A program made the position numbers and the translations under genes. The notes under the pieces are model-generated. The model saw only the letters and a list, made by a program, of their open reading frames with translations. It was not told the origin of the DNA and ran no database searches. A stretch of DNA of 64,000 nt from Takakia lepidozioides. Taxonomy: Eukaryota > Streptophyta > Takakiopsida > Takakiales > Takakiaceae. This document shows positions 44,994-55,619 of this stretch, one piece after another (positions within the stretch are counted from its first letter, which is position 1; each line of letters starts with the position of its first letter). The stretch is taken from assembly GCA_030704615.1 (NCBI GenBank), contig CM060734.1, forward strand, positions 23,870,001-23,934,000. Direction: 5' to 3'.

Positions 44994-45344
44994 GCGACCG
45001 CCACATGGCGGGTGCTGCATTTTTACAAAATATATCAAATATATAATAATAATAATATAATAAACTGCGAGCGACCGCCAATCTGGGCGGTCGCTTAATT
45101 TAAAACATAATAAACTTCAAGCAATCGCCAATATAGGCGGTCGCTTATTTTAAAATATAATAAAATACAAGCGACCGCCAATATGGGCGGTCGCTTCATT
45201 TATAAATTAATAAATTACCGGCGACCGCCAATATAGGCGGTCGCTTAATTTAACAAAATATTAAATTACAAGCGACCGCCAATATGGGCGGTCGTTTGAT
45301 TTAAAATATAATAAATTATGAGTGACCCCAATATAGGCAGACGT
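44994..45344. repeat. Tandem palindromic hairpins, right block (7 units, 50-bp period)
   Basis: Units begin at 44,994, 45,071, 45,121, 45,171, 45,221, 45,272 and about 45,321. Five consecutive starts are 50-51 bp apart. The core is GCGACCGCCAATATGGGCGG followed by TCGC, with loop variants ATCT, ATAT(A). Spacers are A/T-rich and similar to each other (TTAATTTAAAATATAATAAA type). The first unit (GGCGGGTGCT) and the last unit (AGTGACCCC) are degenerate. Confidence 0.95.
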
Positions 45345-45589
45345 ATTTTTTAAAAGAAATTAATAAATATTAATAATTGACCACGTCTGTTTTATACCGT
45401 GGCTGCCATGTCATTAGAAATAGTAGAAGTAAATCTAAAAGTCAAATGTGAAAAAAATTACATGGGTAAACGTCCGGATCCGACGTGACGTGATGCACGT
45501 CGGACGTGACGGCCGACTTGTTAGCGCCACGTCACGTCAGAAATGATAACTAGGGTGGAGAGGTGTTGGAAGGGTCTGGGAAACTGCGC

Positions 45590-46749
45590 GAACTTTCATT
45601 ACATCTGCAAGCAATGCTGCACGACTATGTTCTTCACAACCATGATAGCATGGCTCCTTGGCTTGAGTGAGTGACTACTTTCCACTAACAGGTCATATGC
45701 ACCTTGTTGTATATTTGAATTTGAGAAACTGTTTGGTAGTGTCATTTGATTGTACTTTTGTGAGCCCGTAGATCATCGTTCAACAGTTGTCTGTGGTTTA
45801 TCGACAAGAAATATGAGATGGCAAATGAGACTATAGAGGTTGGTCTATCACTGCCCACTTTTGCAACTTGGATAGTAGGAGCTGTTGCAGACTACGTGTC
45901 CTCATACACTTCCATGGATGATGAGGCAGTCATCGAACAAGTTGTGGATCTGTCAAGACCACCATCCCTTCATGCTATGTCCTTTCCAAGAATGAGTGCA
46001 TATAGAAACCACTACAGACTAGCCACCTTGCGAGGTGATAGCTTGGTATCATATGACAGTGGTGTCACTTGCGTTTTTCAGCAAGACTCACCAAGTGCCA
46101 TTGGGGGGTCCCATACAATACATCTTATTTGCGCTATGTTGGAGTTGTGAAGGAGATATTGCAAATTGATTATGGAAAGACCCGCCCTGTTGTTTTCATA
46201 TGCGCTTGGGTGCGTGCCAACATGGTGGGGCGGAATGCGTCCATGAAAGAGGATGAATATGGGTTTACTATGGTGAAGTTCTCCCAGATATTGCTTGCTC
46301 ATGAACAACCCTCGCAGGTTGAGCAAGTATTATTTTCAGAGTCAAAACAAGAACGAGGTTGGAAGATTGTGTTGGAGAAGAACCCAAGATCGAGTCGAGT
46401 GGTGGCTGACGTTGCAATGTCACTGACAGATGAAGTTGATATTGCTGGTTTGGCTGCTCCCAACAAAGTAGTTGATGATGCTCCGTTGAACGATACTGTC
46501 CATGCCGTAAAGGTGACACCAGAACAAATGCAGGCCATAAATCAGGACATTGTTGACGATGCAATGCATGATTCTGACACAGAGGAGGGTAGTGAAGGTG
46601 AATATTGCAACGAGGATGAAGCAACCAGTGACGGTGCCTCAAGCAGTGAGGATGAAGATGAGCTTCTAGAAGCATGTGAGAAAGAGAAAAAGCAGCTCAG
46701 GAGGTATTCATTAATTGTCAATTTAGTGGGAGACAAACACAAGCTATAA
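45590..46749 (+). pseudogene. CACTA (En/Spm) transposon protein fragment, TNP2/DUF4216-like
   Basis: An exon-like start (LHDYVLHNHDSMAPWLE, 45.61-45.67 kb) is followed after a plausible intron by CLWFIDKKYEMANETIEV. The DUF4216 region reads VGVVKEILQIDYGKTRPVVF, KEDEYGFTMVKFSQIL and PSQVEQVLFSE, as at the C-terminus of CACTA TNP2-type proteins. An acidic tail (DSDTEEGSEGEY, SSSEDEDELLEA) ends at 46,749. The frame changes at a six-G run (46,103-46,108). The catalytic part and terminal CACTA repeats are not seen. Confidence 0.75.
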
Positions 46750-46799
46750 GGGGGAGAGACACCTGCTGAAAAGCTGTCAAGGATTCCCAGTGGCGGCAA

Positions 46800-47180
46800 T
46801 GGACTCAGTGTGTATTTGTGTGCCATGCTCAGGCAATACAAGAAGGTGGTAGCAATAAGTCACCCCATCATTGGAGCCACAGATTCTAGTCCGGCTGATA
46901 CACGCACAATTCGTGGAGACTTATGCATTGACATTGGCAAGTGTGTTGATTCTAATGGTATTTCTAGGCCCGGGGGGGGGGGGGGGGGGGGGGGGGGTCA
47001 TGGTAAATGAAGCCAAAACTTGGTTACAGAAGCTGCCAATTCATTATGGTCAAATTAACAGTGCCCTTCACAAAGGTGCTTGGGAGAATCCAAAATTGGA
47101 AGTAGTAGCAGAGGCACAATACTTCTTTGCCAATGGACTATTCATGTTCTTGGCTCGAGGAAAAGTTTATAATCGATGAC
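46800..47180 (+). pseudogene. Unrecognised coding-like stretch with a 26-G run
   Basis: Frames before and after 46,972-46,997 look coding-like (YKKVVAISHPIIGATDSSP; VNEAKTWLQKLPIHYGQ, EAQYFFANGLFMFLARG) but belong to different frames, and I recognise no domain. The poly-G run may be over- or under-called. Confidence 0.35.
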
Positions 47181-47885
47181 ATAATTTTTTTTCAACATGT
47201 GGATTCTATTTCTGTTGTCTGTACACTAGGTTCAGTATAGAATGAAGTCCCTAGTTGGTGGGTGAGAAACAGCCCGGCTGCCAGTGTGAGTAGACAAAAA
47301 AGACATAGTATATGATCCCTGCACTACATGCTGAGGTTTCAATTCTCCAGCCCCCATCATAGATCAATCAATCAGACATTGAATTGTTTCATTATACTGA
47401 TCTTCACGTATGTTTTGTGCCAGTTGACCATTATGCAGCTTGTACTCCAAGAGAGTCAATTTGCTTTATTTTTTGCGTACCTTTTGGCCCTTGTTTGAAC
47501 AATCCTGCCTCCAACGATCCTGCCTTTCCCACATGATTTTTTTTTTACCTTGGCGCCCCACATTCATACCACAATGGTCTTTCACAACCTGACCATTCAT
47601 GGGGTTAATGGCCGCTTCCCTTTGGAGCAGCAAACAATGATGCCTCTGTATGCAAAGTGATCCAAAAAAACGGCCATGGTGTCTGTCCTGTGTGATATCA
47701 CAGTGCTGCAACCACTTGGCTTAAACCTGTGAATCATTTGAATGAACGGACGGTCAAACTGAATGACATATCATCCATTCACATTCATCTATTTAATCTA
47801 CAGTGCCAGGGACGACTGTGATAAGCATCCACCTTGGTCTGTCGCTATACTGAACCTCGCACTTGCCAACTCCGTGCGGTGTTCG
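47181..47885. other. Spacer before MULE copy 2; no gene seen
   Basis: No domain on either strand. It should contain the 5' end and terminal repeat of MULE copy 2, which I could not define. Confidence 0.35.
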
Positions 47886-49958
47886 ATGGCTCCGAATTCC
47901 TACGCTATAGTTTGCTGTCCTCCGCAACTTGGGAGAGCCTGGATCCCAAACGAGGGAGGATTTTGCAGAGTGACTGAAACTTACCTTTGTTCCAAATTCA
48001 AACTCAAACCGGGCACAGTTTATTTGGAAGAAGAAAGGAAGGATGTTCCTGGACAGGTTGACGAGACCATTGTCGTGCTAGGTAACGACGGAGGTTGCGG
48101 AATCGAATGGCACGTTCCCCCGTCAGACACCATCCTGTACCGAGCTGTGGGAATGCCCATTCCCTTTCCGAATCAGTCGCTGCCCACACCATCCACAAAG
48201 GAGTCCGGAAACCGAGAGGCGGCCACTGCCAACAGAGAGGTATGCAACGATAATCATTCCCGACCTGGACCGTCAAGACCCTCCATAGCTTCTCGTGTGG
48301 ACGTATTCGACATTTCCGACGAGGAAGATGATTGCATTGAGGTACCCATGTCCTCCACCCAGTCGTTCAAATCCGGCATGGACGTCTCTGTAGGTGCTAC
48401 GCATGTGCCCTCGAGCATAACTCCAACCCGGTCCATTGTGCAGCTCCTACGACAACATCACCTCGATGGTTCTCGCTCCGAGCTGGCTGCTCTCGACTAT
48501 GCCAAATTCCCAGTCAGAAAGGTAACGTTTCTGCCTCCCGAAGTCGATGGCAATGTCATCTTCGAGTTTCCACCTGTTTCTTCGTCAAACAAAGCCTCCG
48601 GGATGTTAACAGACATGGATCGAAAGCATGACGGACACCCCTGGTGTGTGACGAAGACCAGTAGCACAAAAATTGCTGATGGTGTTCGTGTACGATATGT
48701 CTTCTGTGCGGGGAAGCTGAGGTGCCTCAATCCCACCTGCTTCCACTTTCTCTCCAAAGGAGGGCGGAGAAATGAGACGGATTGGACTGGCACAACGCAT
48801 CATCCATTCATTGTCTCCAGCCAAGCTCCTGCGGGTTCTTTCAAGTGTGCACATTGCAAAGAACCACCGACGTGCATGTCCATGTGCAGAGCCAAGCAAT
48901 ATTACGTAATCCATTTACTCCCGGACTTGACTAGAGCTTGCATACACGTTGGGGTCCACTGCCACCCCTTGGCGAGAGACAACATGCGTGAGGCTGTGCA
49001 GGAAGCACACGACATCATAAAAGAGGAGGTGAAATTGAGCCCCGGAGCCAGACCAAAGCAGATTCAGCTGAAGGCAGCCCACAAGATTGCTCTTGGCAAA
49101 ATCATGTCTGAAGATGGTTCCGACCGAGAGCCCTTGACCGAAGACGAGATGCGTGACCTCTTGGAGTCCGTCTCGCACGTTTGTAGTCCGAATGTGCGGA
49201 ATCACATCGTATCTTGCAAGCAGGAGTTCGGCAGGGGGTCGGACATGTACTCAATCCTGGAGGTGAAACGAATGACTGGATATGACTACATCCAAGGTAG
49301 CAGGTTTCCAGGGCAAGGCAGCGAATCCGATCGTTGTTACATTTTCAAAATGTCGACGTGTGGGCCTGGGAGTGGAGTCGACTTGGTCACTCGCATGACA
49401 ACTGGAAACTTGTCGAATGCTTGGGTGATGTTTGATCACATCAAGCGAATTACAAACCATCAGTGGGTGACTATGGGTGCGCATGTTTATGACTATCACT
49501 CCAAGAGGCTCATGACGATTGCAATCTGCGAGATGAAAGGGGATGACACACAGTCCGAGATGCATATGTGGGAGGGCATAAACGAGCAGATGGCAAGGGC
49601 GGGATTGCCAGAGCCCAATTTCAGGGGATTCATGGCAGACAACGCTCAGGCCAACTGGGCAGCGGTGCGACGTGTGTACGGTGAGGACCCCAATGTTCCA
49701 ATGGAGGAGAAAGAGAGATCTTGTGGATTCCATTGGATGCAGAGTCTATCCCACTACACTACCAAATTTGTTGCTAGCTCATTCCAGGCTGAACACTGTG
49801 TCCTTTGTACGGCGTGGAAGGATGCACCCACATTTGATGACGCGGAGGTTAAGTTTGCTATTCCTAGAGTCATTCCGCGACTATTGGTGGCAAGCTCGCG
49901 CTGGTCAATCATGGTTGAGGTCCACCCTTCCGTCCCGTGCGGAGCCATGCAGTCATGA
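47886..49958 (+). CDS. MULE-type transposase, copy 2: open N-terminal and core part, 3'-truncated
   Basis: Open from Met 47,886 (MAPNSYAIVCCPPQLGRAW), chosen because an earlier in-frame Met at 47,763 adds unrelated sequence. Order: an N-terminal block absent from copy 1, acidic FDISDEEDDCIEV at about residue 140, a Cys-rich zinc-binding-like block (LRCLNPTCFHF ... FKCAHCKEPPTCMSMC), and the MULE core with RGFMADNAQANWAAVRRVYG and CGFHWMQSLSHYT. Homology with copy 1 ends after DAEVKFAI (49,860); the last 33 codons are unrelated, so the C-terminal half with SWIM finger is lost. Otherwise no stop or frameshift for about 658 codons, in contrast to copy 1. Confidence 0.85.
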   Translation: MAPNSYAIVCCPPQLGRAWIPNEGGFCRVTETYLCSKFKLKPGTVYLEEERKDVPGQVDETIVVLGNDGGCGIEWHVPPSDTILYRAVGMPIPFPNQSLPTPSTKESGNREAATANREVCNDNHSRPGPSRPSIASRVDVFDISDEEDDCIEVPMSSTQSFKSGMDVSVGATHVPSSITPTRSIVQLLRQHHLDGSRSELAALDYAKFPVRKVTFLPPEVDGNVIFEFPPVSSSNKASGMLTDMDRKHDGHPWCVTKTSSTKIADGVRVRYVFCAGKLRCLNPTCFHFLSKGGRRNETDWTGTTHHPFIVSSQAPAGSFKCAHCKEPPTCMSMCRAKQYYVIHLLPDLTRACIHVGVHCHPLARDNMREAVQEAHDIIKEEVKLSPGARPKQIQLKAAHKIALGKIMSEDGSDREPLTEDEMRDLLESVSHVCSPNVRNHIVSCKQEFGRGSDMYSILEVKRMTGYDYIQGSRFPGQGSESDRCYIFKMSTCGPGSGVDLVTRMTTGNLSNAWVMFDHIKRITNHQWVTMGAHVYDYHSKRLMTIAICEMKGDDTQSEMHMWEGINEQMARAGLPEPNFRGFMADNAQANWAAVRRVYGEDPNVPMEEKERSCGFHWMQSLSHYTTKFVASSFQAEHCVLCTAWKDAPTFDDAEVKFAIPRVIPRLLVASSRWSIMVEVHPSVPCGAMQS

Positions 49959-50284
49959 CGACGTCTACCAACGTAGTCGCCCAGAGGACTATGTAGTCAC
50001 GCAGTCAGTTCAACGACTACATGAAACCCCATTTGGTCCAAAAATACAGGGAAGTCATGGTCAAAGTCAGGAAAACCATGACTACCGCGGCTTGGCAGTC
50101 ACATATACCGCGATATGTTGTAGTGTGTCTATGATCACAAAATTGACCTTTTTTGGACAACATAATTGTCAATAGAGCTCGAATGTATGCAAGGCAGCAG
50201 GATTGAGGCTGTGCAAGTACGGGCCAACTAAAATGCTGAGGCACAACAACCACTTACATGCCCATGTGGCTATAAAAGGACAGT
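49959..50284. other. Spacer between MULE copy 2 and SMC2 3' end
   Basis: Rich in GACTAC/GTAGTC words (for example ACGTAGTCGCC and ACTATGTAGTC at 49.97-50.0 kb). No gene seen. It should contain the SMC2 3' UTR. Confidence 0.4.
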
Positions 50285-51349
50285 TTACGAGTCCATGGGA
50301 AGCTCAGACACCTTACTGGATAAAGAAATCAGAAAAACTGGCGAATACATTTGGCTTTGACAGAGAAAAAAACAGAATAATGATGTACTTGATTTGTTGC
50401 AAGGTATACCCTGTGGGGATTGTTCGGTGGTGGGCTTTTGCTTCTTTCCTGCAGCCTGCCTTCCTGCTGGCACAGTTCGTGTGTTAATGGAGACACCGTC
50501 AACAAATTTTGTCCGGACGATGACATCCGCATTGTTGAACATGCCCTCTTTCAAGGACACCACAATAAACTGTCGTTCACAACACAATCACCTTTTAGGA
50601 AGGGCAGATTACACATTCACCTTTCCCACTAATGGCTAGAAAGGGCATGGATCCATTTTTCTATAACAAGGAAGGGCATGGGTTTGTGTATGATACATGC
50701 ACATACCTGAGATTGGGGAAAGCGAGCTTTGATCATACGACCAATGTTCTGCGTGTGGCTGAGATCAAGAGCCGCATCAACCTACCAGACAACAAGCCAA
50801 ATATAACACTGCAACCGTTTTTTTCTCCTCTTGGTTCAACTTGCCTGTCATCATTGTTTCTGTCAGCCAACTTATCACTTGTGAAGATGATGGCATTGTG
50901 GGTAAATGCCACTCATTGGGTTTGAGGACTTCTGAAACGTAGACAATTCTTTTTCATTGTAATATATGTAATAGAACAGGAACAAAAGGCTCTAAAAATC
51001 ACCTCATCAAGAATGTAGAGAGGTGCTGGTTTGAACAAAAGAAGGGCAAGGATGAGAGAGAGGGCTAGCAAGGATCGTTGGCCCCCGCTGAGCTTTGAGA
51101 GTGATTGCTTCCAAACCCCTCCAAATGCAACACGGACCTCCAGCCCATCCATGAAACCACCACCTTCAGGGGGCTCCATTTTGGCCATTGTACCTGGCAA
51201 TAGCATTGAAATTATTGACCCAAAGTCCCTGCAGCCCACAAAAATACATTAACTTGAGTGCACTTATCCCGACTACATGGCTTGTTCAGATTCTTTTGTA
51301 CAAAAATTTCTGCTCATCATCCTCTCACCATATCTCTGAATCCTGGTCT

Positions 51350-51588
51350 AAGCCCAGGCCCTCCTGAGGCCTAGTTTTTGGGCAAATCACACACAGCAGA
51401 TTGATGCTTGTGTGAAGGGATTTCTAGAGGATATCTGGAAAACCCGGATTAATTCTTTATATGGAGGTAAGTCTTACTACCAACGTCAGCCCCTGACAGA
51501 GGTAGGTTCTGTCCCTTTTGCTCCCGCTCAAACTGGGCGCGGGGTCAATGGCCACAAGGCTACGGCAAACAACATCTTATGAGTACAA
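51350..51588 (+). mobile_element. LINE 3' fragment with 15-bp target duplication, in SMC2 intron
   Basis: Encodes the C-terminus of the LINE ORF2 (IDACVKGFLEDIWKTRINSL, VPFAPAQTGRGVNGHKA) and ends GAGTACAA without poly-A. TCTGAATCCTGGTCT is at 51,335-51,349 and 51,589-51,603. Antisense to SMC2. Confidence 0.95.
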
Positions 51589-53222
51589 TCTGAATCCTGG
51601 TCTCTCTGCATGTATGCCAGTGTAAAGGACTTCCTTCCTTGTTGACTTTCTGCCAGGTGATATTCAATTGCTCCTTCTTTTTCTCATCCAGCTCCTGAAT
51701 CACCTTCTGTATCTTTTCTTTATCATTCTGCAGCAAAGGATCGTGCCACGTAAACCTGTGACGTGACTGCAATTCACAATCTGTAGTTGACTGTTGTCCT
51801 TGGTAATGAATTCAAACAAAATCCTGAACTTTCAGATCTGGCAGTTGAGATACAGCCTTTAAGAGTCACAACACGGCCAGGCAAAATGCCACAACACTGC
51901 CCCTTTGCAACTATCTATGTCAAGAGACTAGGATGTTTAGCAGACCAACAATTATGAGGGAAGCTGCAGCCCAGAAGTGTAGAACCGGAATCTTTCTCGG
52001 TCATCAAAGAACTCCACTCAGTGACTTGCGTAAGTGCAAAAGAGAGGACAGCAGACCTCGACAATTTTCTTTTTTTTTCTGGAGTTCCAAGGCCTTGAAG
52101 TCTTCCTCTGCCTTATCAAACATAGCATCTGCCTTCTTGTTAACCCGTTTATCGTTCCTGCAAAATATCACATATCCAAAATGTCAACTGTAGATAACAA
52201 CAGTTTCACTCAAAGCTAAGGTAAGAGGGGGCACTTAGTTCTACTTACTTTCTGCTTACAAGTGTGGGAAGACCCCATGCCCAGTTTGAGGGAAACCCAG
52301 ATATGGTGGACAAGAAGAGAGCATAATACAGGCCATTGCTGAAGGACAGAGACACGGGGATGCACAGAAAGAATGAAACCAAGAAAAGAATTTACATAAT
52401 GTCAACAGAGGCCATGAGCAATTGGGAGTGGACATCCTAAATGTGGCCCTGAAGAGAGGACATACGTCTCCTGTTCAGCTTGCAAATGCTCGAAATCCTG
52501 TTATGCAACAGGAGCGATCCGTGTGACGAAGTCGTAATCAGTGCCAGGTTTGCGAAACAACTGCTTCTCTGTAGCAATCCACTGATGCTGCTCCAGTAAC
52601 TTGTCCACTTTCTGTGCACAATCCCGTTGTTCTTTCTCCACTCGCTTCACCTGTGCCGTTATCACCGACCCAGGTCACATTTCCACAATCACCACTGCTC
52701 AACGAAGTCAAAGACACACCCAAGCATACTCAATGAAAGAAGAAAGTTAGTGCAGAAATGAAAAGGACTGGTACTTATGGACTGGTATTTTCTAATGTCG
52801 GCAGAAAGCTTGAAGTGCTTGTGGGACAAGAGAAAGCAAGATACAAGAAAAGAATTGTATAACGTCCACAGAAGGAGAAATGAAATGATAGGGTACTTTA
52901 TAAGGTCCATGGACAAGAGGAAGTAAGAAACAAGAAAGAGAAAGGGGCTACAAGCAGCCCAAAAGCACCTACTGCTCAAGGGATTGTGTAAGAGTGAATG
53001 CTTCATGCAGGTAAGCTGCCAAGCAAGAAAAGACACGAGAGAGAGGTTTACAACATCCATGGGGAGCTCAGAGTAAGAAAGAGAACTGTACAGAGTCCAT
53101 GGGAGCTCACAGAGCTTAGGTCACGAAGAAAAGACAAGACACAATGAATTCAAATGTTAGCCCCCAACAACCAGCCTCCACCCCAAACCATAAAACTACT
53201 ATCCAACTTTGAGTGAATAGAT

Positions 53223-54766
53223 TGTACTCATAAGACGTTGTTTGCCGTAGCCTTGTGGCCATTGACCCCGCGCCCAGTTTGAGCGGGAACAAAAGGGACA
53301 GAACCTACCTCTGTCAGGGGCTGACGTTGGTAGTAAGACTTACCTCCATATAAAGAATTAATCCGGGTTTTCCAGATATCCTCTAGAAATCCCTTCACAC
53401 AAGCATCAATCTGCTGTGTGTGATTTGCCCAAAAACTAGGCCTCAGGAGGGCCTGGGCTTTTGGCTCAGCCTCGAGGGGTACAGGCACAAATCCCTTAAT
53501 AGATTTGAAGAGAGCGTCTCTTTGGTGAGAGAACCCCGGACAGTGTATCAGAAAATGAATACTGTCTTCAGATTGCCCACACAACGGGCAATTGCACTCT
53601 CCCTTTCCTCTCTGCTTCTGTTTGCTGTTCAAAGGTAGGCTTCCTGCCCTGAGTTTAAATTTCAGTCTAGTGCCGAGAGTGGGTAGACCCTTGAGGTCAT
53701 CCAAGATGTCCTCCCCCATGTCACAGACTGGAAACAAGTTCAGGGAAGTTTTCTGCCTAACTTCATTTTCATCAGACAATCTCATGGCAACAGACATGGC
53801 TGAGGACACTACAGCCTCTAAGTCAAATTTATCCAGCAGGGTCGAGACTTGTGGATCCAGGTCCAGGTCCTTGAGGATCTCTTCTACTCTCTTCTGCCAG
53901 GACTTAGCCTGTTTGACAGGGCGGTCCTGTTTCCAAGATATAGAGTCGATTAACTTAGGATATCTGGTGTTGGGCATATGTTGCAGCTGACCCCACCATC
54001 TGACCTTGAATTCATCTCGTCGGGAGCTTAAGGATGGAATGCCAAACTCACCCCGAACAGCCACATTGGCTGTTTTGGAGCATGCTGACATACACTCCTT
54101 AAGCACCCCCACTTGAATGGATTCTAGAGACTTAGCCTGGTTGGAGTTATCAACCCATATAGCAGATCCGTACTCCAAGGCAGGTCTAATAACGCGACAA
54201 AGCATAATTATCTTAACCTCAGAGTTGACCCCTCTGCAGTGGAAAAATTTAGTGAGCCCCAGAGCTTTGCCCTTGCCAGTTTGAACAACTTTCCGGATAT
54301 GTGCATCCCAATTACAATTGGAGGAGAACTCAACGCCCAGGTAAGTGTAGGAAGGGAGGACCGGGATCTCTTGGCTACCCCACTGCCACTTAAGATCACT
54401 TCCTCCCTCTCCTCTGTCGTTGAATGCTACCACTGCACATTTGCTGACATTAGCCTCTAGCCCCCAAAGATCAAAGTATCTCTTCGCGCAATCAATCAAC
54501 TCCTGGAGATTGGTTGGAGTCTCCCCTATGCCTGCAAAGTCATCCGCAAACATAAGGGCTGGTATGGTGGTATCACCCACCCTTAACCCAAATCCCTCAC
54601 TTTCCACATCCTCGAGGAGTTGATTGATGAAAACATTGAAGAGCAGAGGGGAGAGAGTACATCCTTGAGCTACACCTAGGTCTATGTCAAAGAAGTTGGA
54701 CTTCTGTCCGTTAACAGTGACACAGCTTTTGGTGTGAGCATACAAGTTGTGGACAACTCTCCACAT
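53223..54766 (-). mobile_element. LINE with RT and C-terminal zinc finger, 5'-truncated, 15-bp target duplication, in SMC2 intron
   Basis: One open frame runs through the element. RT motifs are GVAQGCTLSPLLFNVFINQL and the catalytic FADDFAG (about 54,530-54,550). A CX2CX8HX4C-type finger (CPLCGQSEDSIHFLIHC) lies near the end, and the protein ends ATANNVL at 53,228. The target duplication CTTTGAGTGAATAGA occurs at 53,208-53,222 and 54,767-54,781. The 3' end has no poly-A. Endonuclease and the first RT motifs are lost by 5' truncation. The frame is uninterrupted, so the insertion is probably recent. It is in the same orientation as SMC2, in the intron between exons 55,040-54,873 and 52,650-52,466. 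Confidence 0.95.
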
Positions 54767-55619
54767 CTTTGAGTGAATAGAGAGAAACTTTATGATGTCC
54801 ACGCAAAGCTCAAGAGAACGGGGTGAATGGTGAAGATGGAAAAGGAGCACTTAGAATTTGGTGTATACCTACCTCATTGTCAAGTCTCTTTGATTGTAGA
54901 ATGCTTTCAACCAGTTTCTGCTTTAGCTCGCTCTGTGCTGTAACCATTGCACTTATTTGTGCATCGCATTCTTTCATCCTAGCACGATTTGCGTTGAGCT
55001 CCTCACTGACCTTCAGGTGTTCATTTTGAATTAAATCCCTCTGAAGAACTACAACATAGAGTACGTACAACATCTATAAAAGCTGGAAGTGTATAGCCTT
55101 TAAAGGAAACGACCCAAACAACACTGCCACCAGCACCCATTCTGTGGCTGTCACCACGCACCCTGGTGAGTGAAAACCCCAGACTGCTACAAGAGGATCA
55201 GTATTGTGCAGGGACTTCAAATGGTTTCATCATTGTCAAGGCCAGCACAGTCAATAGGTACTCTCAAGGTCTCTCTTTCTGCTTCCTGCGGAAGTAACAG
55301 ATTTCTTACTTATCTTTGCCACTAATTCTTCAGCTTTGTCCACACATTTCTTAGTCTCCCTCAACTTATTTATTCACTGCGCTGAAGAACGCATCATTCA
55401 GTAACTACCGATTTATTACTCAAGTTAAAAATCAGCGCTCAGTCAGGGACTTTGAAATCGAATTCTTAAGGCTCCTTGAGGAAGAATTGGGCACCAAATG
55501 TTAGCAACTACCTTGCTTCCATCTTGCCAACAGCTTCTTCCAGCTTCTTGATTTGAGTGTGGACTGCAGAGAGTTTAGTCCCAAGCAGGCGCTTCTCTTC
55601 CATGGCATAGCGATCCTGC

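Larger units (their letters stand above)
50285..55615 (-). pseudogene. SMC2: SMC2 (condensin ATPase), 3' half of gene with several lesions
   Basis: Exons on the minus strand: 55,615-55,512 (probable coiled coil), 55,364-55,310 (tentative), 55,040-54,873 (RMKECDAQISAMVTAQ), 52,650-52,466 (LLEQHQWIATEKQLF), 52,157-52,057 (NKKADAMFDKAEEDF), 51,727-51,639 (KIQKVIQELDEKKKEQL), 51,228-51,003 ([20 protein letters not shown], the ABC signature [18 protein letters not shown], Walker B LYILDE), 50,781-50,707 (VDAALDLSHTQNIGRMIK) and 50,569-50,285 ([16 protein letters not shown], stop). Phases agree from exon 55,040 onward. SMC2 pairs with SMC4 in condensin to compact chromosomes. Lesions: TAA at 52,501-52,503, an extra A in a run at 52,070-52,078, and a donor reading GG instead of GT after 51,639. 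The N-terminal ATPase half and hinge are not in the window. It may be a pseudogene, or a real gene with assembly errors. Confidence 0.9.

Noticed and set aside
42482-45344. CRISPR array
   Set aside because: Repeats are regularly spaced palindromes, but the spacers are similar A/T-rich sequence rather than unique, there are no cas genes, and the context is a plant nucleus.
48004-49948. Minus-strand frames within MULE copy 2
   Set aside because: They mirror the plus-strand transposase frame, which carries all recognisable motifs.
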